The notes: generated from the letters alone by a model not told the origin. DNA of 64,000 nucleotides from Rusavskia elegans (GCA_011316305.1 SAUG01000021.1:124001-188000); one strand, 5' to 3'; counted from the stretch's first letter, positions 43,679 through 55,159 are shown. A program made the numbers and translations.

Positions 43679-46069
43679 TCATCGTAACCGTGAAGATGCC
43701 TCACCTTCCTCCTGGCTTTTGCTTGTACCCGTTGTAGCATGTGTTGGCTCGCCGAGTCCTCGGACAAATGAAAAGAGTCCCCCACGATCTGTACCCTCAT
43801 GGCTTTCTCCGATAGGCGAAACTGGACAATATGGCTCTCGCTCTCGTGGCGATGACGCCCCTGAATAGTCAGGCGACGAAGGTCTTATAGATACTCGAGC
43901 TGATGAAGATGGTGCAGATGATTCGCTCCGTGTATATTCAACCCTCGATGGAGGAGGTCTCGGCGTTCGAGCGGGCCGGTGCTGGGACCTTCTTTGTTTG
44001 TGAGACGGCTGATGCATGAGTGAAGACCCGTTCGACCGGTCGACCGGAGACACGTTCGCTGATCTGAAGACTGCGGATAACGAGTTGGAACACCGCCTGG
44101 CTGTCGGTAGAGGTGATGCTGGCAATCCCTGAGGAACGGTTGCAGGCAACTCTACTGGCGGTGCTGAGGGATCGTACATCTCCTGAATGGGCCCCGAAAA
44201 GCCTTTGTAAGACGATGGTCCGGATAAAAGCTGCCCGCTGCCATTCATTTCGGCCATCATCCGATCTCCACCAATTCAATATGTGATGCAGGATAGTTGG
44301 CCTCTCCATTGATAGGATACTGTGTTCCCACATGCAGATCAATTCCAGAGTGACCCATCTCATAGACGGCATGCTCAGGATCGGTGTCGAGCTCCGCTTT
44401 GGCGAATCCTTGGCAAATCTTCTCCGCTTCATCATCTGTTCCATTTGCCATGCGTTCAATTCCTTGTTGGCTTCTGCTTGCGTTTTCGCACGATGAAGAA
44501 AGTAGCGACCCCGCCAAAAATCAGCACGACAGCCACTGCTACACCAAAGGTGACCCCGATGATCATGCCGTTACCTGTCGCTCCTTGCTGATCTAGGGCG
44601 GTTGTGGAATCATTGACGGGTTTTATGGAGACAAGGGTCTGCTGGGAGATGTCTGGATTGAAGGAACATTGAGATCTAGAGAAGTTTTGGCGCTCCCAGT
44701 CGACGGTCAAGTAGGCCTCCTGTAGGAATGTCCTACCCAAATTGTATTGCGTCTCGTTTGCCGCATGCTGCAGAGAGAAGTATCTAGTCGCGTTTGGAGC
44801 AAAGGGAGGCTTGGCTTGTAGGTTGAAGCTATCGTACGGAAGTGTTATGTCAACATTCTGACCCCCCGAATCTAAGTTGCCCAGGGCAAAGGTAATGGAA
44901 GCATTTTGAGCCAGAAGCTTCTTGTGTAGCGTGTTGCTGACTGGGTACAGTTAATTCTCCGCATCATACGTCAGGCCAAACGTTTTTCGGAAAAGTTTAC
45001 ATGCTTCTAGCGGAAGCCATATTTGCGCGACCGTCGAATCTACAGAGGTGTTAAATCCCGTTGGTAGAAGGTCTTGTTTCGTCCTGTCTTGGTCTGTCGA
45101 GATTATCGATTGTATCCAAATAACGATATCACGATCCGTGTCCGTCGCAAAGGAGAATGTCATGTTGTTTGGTGTAAAGCGTGATTGATCGTGGCCACCG
45201 AGTGTCAAACTCCCGGGACCTTCTTGGGGCGATATGGCGCAGCAGCTGTGTAGCCGAAACTGACGCTGGGGATCAGGCTTTGGTTCTTTAGTGCTGTCAT
45301 ATAGCTCGCCTGGCCTTGCTCCGTGATACCTGTATTGTTTGTTCTTTTGGGATTCACAGCGAACATGGCCACGTATATCTTTTCGGTCCCAATGACTGCC
45401 ATTATTTGATCCTCAAGAGTTGGGCCCCCGCTCCCCTGTATACCGAGACCAATGGTGTCGTTTCCAAACAATCCGTTCGCGTAGATGCCCATGTTGCGTT
45501 CATTTCCGAGCTGCAAAAGCCATTTGGCCGCCAGGTGGATGAAGTGTTCATGTTGTATAACTTCCCGCTTTCTTCCGCACAGACGCCATCGTTGAGTCTG
45601 CAACCCTGACCTTGCAATACGATCCATGAGATCTGACTGGAGGTGGAAACAAAGGTTTGTACGTCCTGCGCTGGAGTACCGACTCTCAAGGTGAAAGAAG
45701 ACCAATCATCACCCTACCTATGAGTAACTTTAGCAATTGCCCCTAAACAATTCTATTTGGAGGAAAAGAGCCAGTATACCAGTATTGCGATGGGTCGACG
45801 GAGGTCGGGAAGCGAGTCGAAGGATTAGGGTTCCTGGGGATCAGCGCAACTTCCTGAGCATTAGTGTAGGAAAATACAGATGGTGATCCACCAAAGCAGA
45901 TCATCTTGATGGTAAGGTGTAAAAAATGTGACAGGCCGGACTGTTCAACGCAACGAAGCGTGACAGCCCGCTCCTTCAAACCAGTATACCATAGAAGGAG
46001 AAGAATTGACCAGAATGAAGCCAGGAAACCTGAACGGGAAAAGAATGGCAAGTCATCGTGTCGCTGCAT
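43679..46069 (-). pseudogene. Membrane-anchored aspartic-protease-like gene, apparently broken
   Basis: The fragments read in order as one fungal pepsin-like membrane protein: a hydrophobic signal segment (FLASFWSILLLLWYTG, start at 46069); a WSSFTLRVGTPAQDVQTFVSTSS strand (about 45690), where active-site DTGS-like residues are replaced by STSS; NGLFGNDTIGLGIQ (about 45470); GSLTLGGHDQSRF (about 45205); the repeat segment ending GRTFLQEAYLTVDW (about 44740); one transmembrane helix (GMIIGVTFGVAVAVVLIFGGVATFFIV, about 44570-44490); and a Ser/Pro-rich cytoplasmic tail. The frame changes without splice signals near 45520 (in a T run), 45215, 44470 and 44260, and an in-frame TAA stands at 44951-44953. 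The catalytic Asp pair is not seen, so even the intact form may have been a sensor or receptor rather than a protease. Sequence errors are the alternative explanation. Confidence 0.65.
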
Positions 46070-46504
46070 TATTATTGCGGCTCATGGATGAGGACCGACT
46101 GAGCCCAACAGCACCAGGGTTCAGAGATAGGTCGACTGCAAATTAGAGTCCTTACTCGAGACTCCCAATAGTCTTCGAAGGTTAAGCCAATCAAAGAAGA
46201 TATAGCAGGAGAGCTGGAGGTGGTTGATGAATTAGGGCCTTCAGGCGCGCCCTCGGCCTCTAGCGGGATGCCTTAAAGTAAATTAAGCGGCGTTATTCGC
46301 CTCGTTTCATCGCAATATGATGCCCCGAGGTCCGAAAGAGTTGAGTACCACAACGTAAGGATCACGTCAGCAAGGTACTATGTAGTTGCCATACAGGCAA
46401 AGCCAACAAATAGGTAGAAGGAAGTCCTATCTCAAGGTACCCACTGCTGTGCGCCCCCACACTTGTTGCGATTCAAATTCAATACTTTGGAGTGCACACT
46501 TCCG
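46070..46504. other. Short intergenic region
   Basis: The 3' flank of the PRISE-like gene and the promoter of the protease-like gene. Nothing else is recognised. Confidence 0.5.
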
Positions 46505-47946
46505 TCATCCAACAATCATCCTCGCTTCCTTGAACCTACCGAAAGCCCTGAACCACGACGCATTCGGATCCATCTCCTCCGCAAAGCCCGCCTTCCTCAC
46601 TTTCTCCAAGCTCAATTGCCGATCGAAATCCAGATAAAATCCATAGCTATCCAAAAACTCCCCTTTGAACACGGGGCTACTCTTCACCCCCAATTTCTCC
46701 GCCTCCCCTTGATATCTATTGATATACTCACTCGGCTTCAACACCTCGCCCTCAACAGGAGCAACACCCTGCAATCCAAAATACGCAGCCAGTCTCGACC
46801 AACGGTCTCTCATGCTCTCTGGCTTGGCTTGATCGGAGATGTTGAATATTTGCCCGCCGCCTGCTACGGCAGGGTGCAAAGACGCCCAGATGGCTAATTT
46901 GGCGATGATGTCGGCGGAGGCTTCATTGTAGAGGGCATCGTACCCTGCCAGAGAACCCGGGAAGGGGACTTTGGCGTTGGGGCCTTCGATAAGACGGTAG
47001 AGGGAGAGGTAGGTTGCCCAGTGGGCGGTGAGATTGAAGGCGCTGCCATTGGGGACGAAGCCGATCTATGTAGAGGGATTTGTAAGGTAAGGACGATACA
47101 GGGACCTGTCTGCCTTCGACTGACAGGGTGGGCATCCGATACTTCGACTGCCAGCCAAGTCGTATGCCCTACCAGTGCATGAGATACTAGGGGGCTTTGT
47201 GTGGACTTACTACGGCATCGGGCCTGATGTCACACCATGTCCATTGCTTGCCTGCACTTGCCTCTTCCAATATGGCGCGCATGAATGGGTAGTTGAGGGT
47301 CTTTTGAAAGTCATTGGGTAGATCCCCCATTGATTCCTTGTAAGGAGCTTTGAATACACCTCCAGGGATGTGGATGCCGTAGGCCTGTCCTCGACGTTGA
47401 GCGTTAATACGTAGTTGGCTCCGGGGTCAGTATTTCTATGAGTGTGCTGACCTTAGTGCCAGTGGGGAAGACAAGGAACTCCATTTTGGGCGAAAGGCGA
47501 TCCAAGGCAGCAACGGCACGTTCGAGCATACCGCAGACGACGTGGACTTCCTCTTCAGGCTTCTCCTCGTATTTGTATACTAAGCGAGACTAAGTCATCG
47601 TCCAACGGTTGCAAACGCTACCGAGCATACCGAAGTAGAATACATGAGTAACATGTTCGATCCCTTTGACCTCCGTCCGCAATAGCTCCGTGACACTCTG
47701 GACGGTACCGTCGGCGAGATTTATACCGGATACCAGTTGCAGCTCCGGTTGTTCTTGAACATCGAGAGGTCGGTTCACCTGCAAGGGCCAGAACGAGTCT
47801 TGGACATCGAGAGGTCGATTGACCAAAGCGGTGACTTTAGCAAACGTGCCAGGGGAAGGATAATTGGACAGAAGTTGGTCAATGATACCCCAGCCGATAA
47901 GGCCACTGGCACCGAAGACCAGGGCGTGTTTGCCATTTTCATTCAT
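46505..47946 (-). CDS. NAD(P)-dependent PRISE-like reductase/epimerase
   Basis: A short-chain dehydrogenase related to progesterone 5-beta-reductase/iridoid synthase-like (PRISE) enzymes and fungal SirQ-like proteins, likely reducing an enone or related substrate; the substrate is unknown. Exons are complement 47622-47946, 47452-47579, 47211-47384 and 46505-47065; the 1188 nt give 395 residues. The Rossmann motif GASGLIGWGI is at residues 13-22, the catalytic-type Lys in FPTGTKAYG at about 150, and the Tyr candidate in LNYPFMRAIL at about 182. DIRPDAVIGFVPNGSAFN forms across the third intron. An unusual internal duplication repeats VNRPLDVQ at residues 43-50 and again about 13 residues later. 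The third intron (47066-47210) carries the repeat shared with the CorA-like gene. Confidence 0.85.
47101..47206 (-). repeat. Palindromic introner-like repeat, copy 2 (in PRISE-like gene intron 3)
   Basis: About 100 bp that align with 7125-7230 by eye at roughly three quarters identity on the same chromosomal strand. Shared blocks include TCGACTGCCAGCC (47144-47156), GGCATCCGAT, ATGCCCTACCA and GCATGAGAT. Because the host gene is on the minus strand, the repeat sits in the opposite sense relative to transcription compared with copy 1. The arms GGGCAT...ATGCCC fold back on each other. Confidence 0.75.
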
Positions 47947-48644
47947 TCTTCCCAGCTGGTGCGAATTTCCCGTGCATCTGGTCAGGATACGTTGTGCGCT
48001 TGACGACCGCTATATACTGAATAGATGGGATCTAGCTGCCTCTGCCCCGCTCTGAGTCATATCCGGTATGCATTGTGCAGCCAATTCGGTTCCTGCAGGA
48101 TCCGCGAAAAAGAGCCAACAGAGCAGCAGGATCGCAGTGAATCCTTGAGGAATGGCGTATCAAGTGAGATTTACAAGATATACCGTTGTCCCGCAAACAT
48201 GCAGTAAGGAGCGTACGATACTTATACTCAGACCCTATCGAAAATATCGCAGGGACTGCTCGTATATACTTTGTTTTGTGGTTTCGCCGGTCGATCTCTC
48301 AGTTTTGTCCATTTAAAACACATGAAATGCGCTTCGATAATCGAACGAGGTTCACTGATGAGGAAGGGTCCACGTGAACTCCTATGATATTTCACCTTGA
48401 TTTCAGACTATCCTTTGTCAGGGCATGGTAGTTGCCTAATATATGTCTTTCTGTTCCCCTGAGTTGATGTATGCTTCTAGCGGTTCACGCTGATCTGTAG
48501 CTCCGGCCTGCGTTCAGGGCAACCTTCTAAACCTTTGAGGTGTTGAACGTAGGTTGCGTTGGCGGTACCAATGAAGAGTTTCCTACTTGCGCCTTTCCTT
48601 ATAGTCAGCGAGTTGCCACAGCAGCACAAGATTGCGGATACAAC
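47947..48644. other. Intergenic region
   Basis: The promoter side of the PRISE-like gene and the 3' side of the SnoaL-like gene. No gene is supported. Confidence 0.55.
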
Positions 48645-49166
48645 TCAACGTACATAAATGTTGATGGACCTTTCCTTGATCTTCCACTGCCCGCTCGGTT
48701 CCCTCACCCAACTATCGTCATATCGCTCGTAGAAAGAATTGACATCGCGAGCAAAGAGCTTTCCCTCCTCCAGCGGGCTGAAGTAATAAGCATTCGCGTA
48801 ACTGATCGACTTTGCGGTGAGATGCTTTATATCGTAGACGAAGATGGTATGACACGTGTGTTGGGTGACAACGTCGCCTAAAGCAGTACCACTGTAGAAC
48901 TTGATCACGCTTTCCAAGTCGTTGGTCGGTTCGCGGGCGATTTTGGCGACGACATCAGTGGTGTAGACGTCACGGAGAGCGTCGAAGTTCTTGGTGTCCA
49001 GAGCGAGGTTGAATAAAGCGAGAACGTTGTGGATGGAACCTATGGTGGCCGCCTCGCTGCCACTCCTTGCCGTGAAACCGCCGTAGTTGGTCAATGGACG
49101 TTGTGGTAACTGAGCTTGGGCGACTGAGAGGAGAGCAAGAGCCGGTGCGACAATTGAGAAAAGCAT
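48645..49166 (-). CDS. Secreted SnoaL-like (NTF2-fold) protein
   Basis: 173 residues in one exon. A clear signal peptide (MLFSIVAPALALLSVAQAQ) ends in an Ala-X-Ala-type site. The mature part is a SnoaL-like cone fold: SIHNVLALFNLALDTKNFDAL helix, DVYTTDVVAKI, a variable loop, then strands HTCHTIFVYDIKHLTAKSI, SYANAYYF, SFYERYDDSWVRE and the closing GQWKIKERSI. This fold serves polyketide cyclases, dehydratases and many proteins of unknown role. No catalytic set can be assigned here. A secreted SnoaL-like protein could act on an extracellular metabolite or plant compound, but this is inference. Confidence 0.82.
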   Translation of the reverse strand: MLFSIVAPALALLSVAQAQLPQRPLTNYGGFTARSGSEAATIGSIHNVLALFNLALDTKNFDALRDVYTTDVVAKIAREPTNDLESVIKFYSGTALGDVVTQHTCHTIFVYDIKHLTAKSISYANAYYFSPLEEGKLFARDVNSFYERYDDSWVREPSGQWKIKERSINIYVR

Positions 49167-50001
49167 GATAGGTATCTTCGAGAAGATATTGATGGACCGG
49201 TCATACCAACCGCAACGAGAAGGCCGTTATATATAGGCCGTCTTCCCCCAGGACCCCGCCTTCAGCTCCCCTAAGCAACGGCCGTTATTCGATTGTTTAC
49301 AACATAACGAGACGACTTCGCCTTGAGTTTCTCCCGCCTTGATAGCCACGGACGCAAAGATTCATGAGGTCTGTATCCGCATCCACCCAAATGATACTGT
49401 TTCTGGAGAATGACATGATCCCTGGTCGTGGCAGCAGTGGCGAGACCGGCCCTGGACGCAAGACAAACGCGATATGCGCAGACTCAAGGTTGGTTGGTGG
49501 TGCATAGCGGATGAAACTGGTGGAAAAGGCTGTTCCTCGCTTCCAGTTGGAGCAAATGCTCCGAATCCTTCTCGCTTCTGTGAATGACGTAGCAAACGGG
49601 GATCATTTCGACGATGGTGTCGTGGATTCTCGATCTGTCGAGCCGTATGCCTTGTCCTCTTCCCTCTTCCATCTTCCCAAGCCATGGCCCACAGTACTAC
49701 TCAGTGGCTGTCCTTGTTTGGGTGGGTAGAAGGTCGCAAGACATTGCGTAGGGTGCTCCAGTGCATGCAACGCGTCGCATATCGAGTAATGGGATGACGA
49801 TTAACGAAGGGCTCATTGTTGGTTGAATGCAGTACTTTATGCGCCGAGTCGTAGTGTGCTATTTCTCCATTGCCCAGTGGAGGGTCAGACTGGCACATTT
49901 GGTGAAGTTGACGGTGCAGACGAGCCGGAAGCTTGAACGGAATGGAAGCTTTGGTCCAGCTCTCCAAAATCACATGACGGCGCTTGTCGACGTCGTTGCC
50001 C
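49167..50001. other. Divergent promoter region between the SnoaL-like gene and the oxygenase gene
   Basis: 835 bp; short frames only. Confidence 0.55.
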
Positions 50002-51253
50002 ATGTCACCCATTCACACATTCTTCCAGCCATCTTCTCAAGACGGAGTAATGCCTATCAAATCGAAAAGCAAGCCGACAACGTCCTTGTCCAAGAAGAAA
50101 GACGCATCTCCGCCTCCAAAATGGCCGCCACTCAAGCCTCTAGTCCCAACTTCTGACCTCGTGCTCGAGACCATACTGGAGAATCAGATTGTAGTGATCC
50201 GAAACTTCTTTACCTCATCTTTATGCAAGAATTATGTCTCGTTTCTTTCGTCGCTGCCACTCGTCACCACTCCGGGCCAACCCAAGAGAGGAGATGCTGT
50301 CCGAGTGAACGACCGCTTCCAAGTCGACGACTCATCCTTTGCAGAATCACTGTGGAAATCCGCAGGCCTTGAAGATCTGGTAACCAGATCCGACGAAGAT
50401 AACGGCATATCACAGCAGGCACTTAGTCAGCTCTGGGGCGGTGAGGTTTGTGGCCTGAACCCGAGGATCCGAATCTATCGCTACTCCAAAGGTCAATTCT
50501 TTTCTCAGCATTGTAGGTGATCAACTTCGTTTGTCTCAATTTTATTCTACTACGATGACTACCATCACGTAGGCCTTCAGAAATGGTCTCCCTTGTTGGC
50601 ACACATGTTGTTCCTTACTGGTGAGTCTGGACAGAGTCACCGCGTACCAGACCGTGTCCAAATACCATGTTCGTATGATGTGAAGGCCCATCTGCATGGC
50701 ATTGTCACTTCGGTATGATGAGTAACGAACTATCTCATCTCCTGCAGATATCCCATAAGAGAGTCAGCCGACGTTCTCAATGTCGGCCAACAGGAACTGT
50801 TAAGGCTTTGTACCCTGGAACTCACGAAAACATTTTTTGTACCTTTTTAGTTCATAGGAAGTCCTTGTCGATACTCTTTTACCCATCTGCTACATTCAAG
50901 TAAAGCCTGATGTGTGAGAAAGTATCTGAGCAGCTGACAATATCCTAGACGACGAATCGAATATACTCTCTCTCCCTACTTCCCCGGCTAAAACCACTTG
51001 GACACTATTAATATATCTGACTGGACAGAGCACCGGATGCATTGGCGGAGAAACAGTATTCTATCCCGTGCTTGGACCGGCGAAGTGTTTCTCTGGCAAG
51101 GACAATGACGGGTATAACCCTGTCGTGGTTCAATTGGAGGTTGGCATGGCACTGCTCCATAGACACGGTCAGGATTGCCTGTTGCATGAAGGCAGAGAAG
51201 TTACTGCGGGCGAGAAATGGGTCATCAGGAGCGATTTGTGCGTCAAAAGATAG
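50002..51253 (+). CDS. 2-oxoglutarate/Fe(II) oxygenase, prolyl-4-hydroxylase-like
   Basis: Exons are about 50002-50512 and 50949-51253, joined in phase (816 nt, 271 residues); the ATG at 50050 (MPIKSKSK) is an alternative start. The iron-binding HxD forms across the intron (FSQHYDDESNILSL), the distal His is in QDCLLHEGREV and the 2-oxoglutarate-binding Arg is in KWVIRSDL at the end. LLIYLTGQSTGCIGGETVFY is the usual core strand pair. The basic N-terminus with Ser/Lys repeats may be a nuclear or nucleolar signal. Substrate is unknown; related fungal proteins are annotated only as oxidoreductases. The 436-bp intron is much longer than others in this window. The stop codon is 58 bp from that of the convergent DsbA-like gene. 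Confidence 0.82.
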
Positions 51254-51311
51254 TGCGAATGTTATCTTCACTAGACTGCATTTCCTTTGGCGGTCATGGA
51301 ACAGTCAATCC

Positions 51312-51977
51312 TCATTGTTGGTTGCTCTCCGCGGCCTTGATCCTCTCGAAGATCTGGACGAATGCTTCCGGATCCTGCGCACCTGCAATCTCGTACTTGT
51401 CTTGCAGGGTGAAATGCGGCACACCGCTGACTGCCTTCATCTGTGCTTCGACAACCTCCTTGTCAACCTCCTTTCCTCCCTTGTCCGACTCCAGCCATTC
51501 CTTGGTCTCCACCGCCTCCAAACCCGCCTTTTCGGCAGCAGCTTGCAAGACGGAATGACTGGTGATGTCCTCCTCTTGCTCGAAATAACGCCTGAACAGC
51601 TCTTCCGCAACCTTGGTCTGCATCTCAGGCCCCTTGGTCTTCGCCAACTGAATCAAGCGGTGCGAATCCCTCGTATTTCCCGTCTTGCCACCGAATTTGA
51701 AGTCGATGCCAATACTTTTGCCAACGGAAGCCAGTCGATCGAAAACCATTGGGGTTCGCTCTGGTCCGAATTTGGACATGTAGTATTGGTGTTTGTCAAC
51801 GCCCGTTTTCGGAGCATCCGGATTGAGATAGAAAGGGTACCAATTGGTGGAGAATGTATCGGTGGTATCAGGGTGGGCGGATTTGTAGAGGGAGATGGCG
51901 TGTTCGAGCTTGGTTTTCCCGACGTAGCACCATGGGCAGACAGTGTCAGAGACAATGGAGATGTTGAAGTTGGTCAT
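51312..51977 (-). CDS. DsbA/FrnE-like thioredoxin-fold oxidoreductase
   Basis: 221 residues, one exon. It has a thioredoxin fold with the CPWC redox motif at residues 14-17 (VSDTVCPWCYVGK) and the cis-Pro segment in VSGVPHFTLQDKYEIAGAQ. The helical insert includes KFGGKTGNTRDSHRLIQLA and EELFRRYFEQEEDITSHSVL, diagnostic of the FrnE/2-hydroxychromene-2-carboxylate-isomerase branch of the DsbA family. No signal peptide is seen, so it is probably cytosolic and may be a disulfide or glutathione-linked oxidoreductase. It overlaps no neighbour and is divergent from the kelch gene. Confidence 0.9.
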   Translation of the reverse strand: MTNFNISIVSDTVCPWCYVGKTKLEHAISLYKSAHPDTTDTFSTNWYPFYLNPDAPKTGVDKHQYYMSKFGPERTPMVFDRLASVGKSIGIDFKFGGKTGNTRDSHRLIQLAKTKGPEMQTKVAEELFRRYFEQEEDITSHSVLQAAAEKAGLEAVETKEWLESDKGGKEVDKEVVEAQMKAVSGVPHFTLQDKYEIAGAQDPEAFVQIFERIKAAESNQQ

Positions 51978-52732
51978 TCTGCGAAGGGATGAGTGGAAAG
52001 CCAGGTTGGGTTGTTGTCAAAACCTTGGATCTCTTCAAGCGACGGGGAATATGGAAACGTCGGGATTTTGTACTCGTACTTTCTGACTTCTTTGATTATC
52101 AATCAGGGAACAGCTGGCCGGCTCCCCGCGGCCATCTTGCGTGCGATTATGCATCACTGCCCTGGTGGTATCGAAAGACCGAGGTCGTCACGTTGGACGA
52201 ACAAGGCGAGGATTGCGTTATCGTTATCAAGAGGCTGACGCTCATATAATCTCACCGTTGACTCGTGCCGTAATTAGGTACGGCTTTCGAGTGACAACTC
52301 ATAGCCACTAGGTAGAGATCCAGCGCTCGATGGAGTGCTGGCGATCGTACCTTAAGCATCGAGTGGGCCTAGCGTCAGGGTCATGGTTACCTCTCTGGGC
52401 TAGAGCGTTGGCATCGGCGAATCGATAGGTCGATATTTGCAGCTTCGCGCCGCCACCGCCGTCACTGCAATTACGCTCTCGTCTCGGCTGCCCTTGGCAG
52501 GCTCGGCAGGGTGGCAGACCAGCACCTGTGCGGCACAACGGTCCTGGCACCGATCAAGTTTCTCTTCATCGCAGTCCCTAGGAAATATCTCTCTACCCGC
52601 ATACGATATCGACTTGTCAATTGTATCGAATCCCCTCGTTCACTGAAAGAGCAGTCCGCCTCTCGTCACTATGTCCTGCTGAGCGCACCAAACATTTTAA
52701 CCGCGCACTCGCTTTAGGCTTCCGTGATCAAC
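51978..52732. other. Divergent promoter region between the DsbA-like and kelch genes
   Basis: 755 bp with no supported gene; the part next to the kelch ATG is pyrimidine-rich. Confidence 0.55.
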
Positions 52733-55159
52733 ATGGCACTGGCAAACCCTCACGCTCGTTTACATGATGTCTCCGACCCACACATGATGGACGATTACGA
52801 GGACACTCAGGCGATCGACACATTTACAGCATCAGAATACCCCTTTCCAATTACCTCGGCATGTCTACAGCGCCCGAGAAGGTCGAAATTCATGGAAATC
52901 GATGTGGATGGAGAAATGGACGAAGACGGTACCGCAACAGCACCCTTCCAGCAGCGCCCTCATAGCGAATCCCGGGCAAGTACCATGTCGTGCGATAGCG
53001 ACCCTGGCCTACCACTTTCCCAATCGCTTTTCTTCACCCTGTATCCACGGCTTTCCCTCTTGACACTCCTGGTTATCCTTACACTTCCGCTGTTGTATGA
53101 AATGCCCTGGGTCGGCATGGCTGGTATGGGTATCATAGGAGCAAAAGCTGGTGTCATCAGGACTTCGGATCCGGTGGATGGAGCCTCGGCCGCCGAGAGA
53201 TTGCAGAAGAGAGCAGATACCAACACAGACGTCTGCACGCGCTGGTCAGCTCAGAGCGCATTGGTCAATGGCACGATATACGTCTACGGTGGTCATTCTA
53301 CTACGGAACCTGGGCAGAAGAACGATACATGGTCGAATGATTTCTTCACCGTTGATCTGACAAAGTCCTGGGACATCTCTGCTCCGAGCATCAAGGGGCT
53401 TCCCCAGCCCTCAGGTCCACCTGCTGTTGCCAATGGTTACCTATGGAATTCATACGATTCTCTATACCTCTATGGCGGTATCGTATCTGATTCGCCCCCT
53501 GCGCAGCCGGATCCCTATTCATTATGGGAATACCAAATCAAAAGTGGAAAATGGCTTGAACACAGCGATCCTAAAACTTCCAAGGGGAATAACACCGAAC
53601 CTGGCAATCAGCCCGTGCAGCAGACTGGTGAAGGAGCCGGTGTTAGTATCCCGGAACTTGGGCGAGGTTACTACTTCGCTGGCCACCTGGACGCCTTCAC
53701 AACCCCCGGTTGGTCAGTGCAGACTCCAAGAATTTACTTAAAGTCCCTTTTGGAGTTCACTTTTCCCGGCTATAGCAACGATGGAGTGGAAAGCCTGGCT
53801 GGTGGCAAGACGGCCGGTAGCGACGGTGTCTGGCGCAACGTGACACAGGGAGGCATTCAAGATCAAGCCAAATTCCCAAGTCGCGCGGACGGTGTCCTGG
53901 TCCATGTCCCTGGTTTCGGTGCCCAGGGTATTCTACTTAGCATTGGTGGAGGACAGGAGAAATCATTCGTAAGTCCCTTTACCCTGGGCATTCAGATGAT
54001 GCACGGCTGACAGCATGATCCAAAGTCACAAATGAACGTGATTGATATTTACGATATTGCAACTTCAACATGGTACAAGCAGGCAACCAGTGGCCCTTCT
54101 CCCAAACTTCGCGTCAATCCTTGTGCTGTTGCAGCTTCAGCACCCGATGGGTCTAGTACCAACATCTACATGTACGGCGGCCAGAATCTTATACCTTACG
54201 GACAGCAAATTCAATATGACGATATGTGGGTCTTGACTGTTCCGAGTTTCACTTGGGTCGAAGTCGACACGAAGGGTCAATCGGTGCCTCCCGCAAGAGT
54301 CGGTGCAAGCTGCAGTATCTGGGACGGCCAGATCGTCGTCGTGGGTGGATACACAGGACCAGACCTCAGCTGCGAAACCGGTACCTATGTCTTTTCAGCG
54401 AAGGATCTCAAATGGCAGAACAACTTCAACGCTTTAAGCGGTGGCAACCCTCAGAACCAGCAATCCACCCAGGAGAAAGACCCCACAGGCCTCAGCGGTA
54501 GCTATGGCTATGAAGTTCCCCGCGCTGTCCAATCCGTCATTGGTGGTAATTCCAAAGGTGGCGCTACTATCACCGCTCCAGCTCGAGCCGCAACTCAAGG
54601 TCCAATGGCCACCGGTAAAGCCATCACGTACACAGTGACCGATAGCAACGGTGCCGTCTCCACTCAAACAGGCACAACTTTCAGCGGCGGCAACAACAAC
54701 AACGGTAGAGGCGGTCCTAACATCGCCGCCATTGTCGCTGGTGTCGTAGCAGGCTGCTTCGCGGTCCTAGCCGCCTACCTGGGTTTCTGCGCATGGGTTT
54801 ACCGTCGCCAACTCGCCCTGTACAAAAACCACGTCGCGATGTCCCAGCGCGCCGCGGCCGGGGCCCCCAACGAAAAATCCTCCTTCCTCCCCTCCTCCAC
54901 AAATGGATCCTCGCAACCGACCGGTAAAGGGTCTAGCATCACGGACCAGAGTAGTGGCATAGGCGCAACGAGTTCTCGAGTCACGGCCACATACAGCAAC
55001 GAAGCCGTGCCGCCATTGCCGACGGGGGTGTGGCCGCCTGCGGGGCGCAGTAGTTCGGTGAACTCGAGCAATGATGATTTGTTGATAGGGCAGGAACCGA
55101 GTTTTGTGGGGGTGCTTTTGAATCCGAGGAGGAGCCTCAGGGTCATCAATAGGGACTGA
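52733..55159 (+). CDS. Kelch-repeat membrane protein with disordered tail
   Basis: Exons are 52733-53968 and 54026-55159, giving 789 residues. The first ATG is at 52733 (MALANPHARL). An acidic N-terminus is followed by a hydrophobic segment at about 100-135 (LSLLTLLVILTLPLLY, then GMAGMGIIGAKAG), then a kelch-type propeller: GTIYVYGGHS, DSLYLYGGIVSD, GYYFAGH, GILLSIGGGQ, NIYMYGGQN and GQIVVVGGYTG. A second transmembrane helix lies at about 665-690 (NIAAIVAGVVAGCFAVLAAYL) and is followed by a Ser-rich cytoplasmic tail of about 100 residues. The topology suggests an extracellular propeller held by two membrane spans, or a signal anchor plus a membrane span. Similar fungal proteins are annotated as kelch or cell-wall-anchored proteins, without known role. 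Confidence 0.85.

Noticed and set aside
43938..44459. 173-codon frame at the tail of the protease-like gene
   Set aside because: A competing frame gives the acidic tail expected after the membrane helix; this one looks like an out-of-phase reading.
51042..51992. 316-codon plus-strand frame over the DsbA-like gene
   Set aside because: It is antisense to a well-supported CPWC protein.
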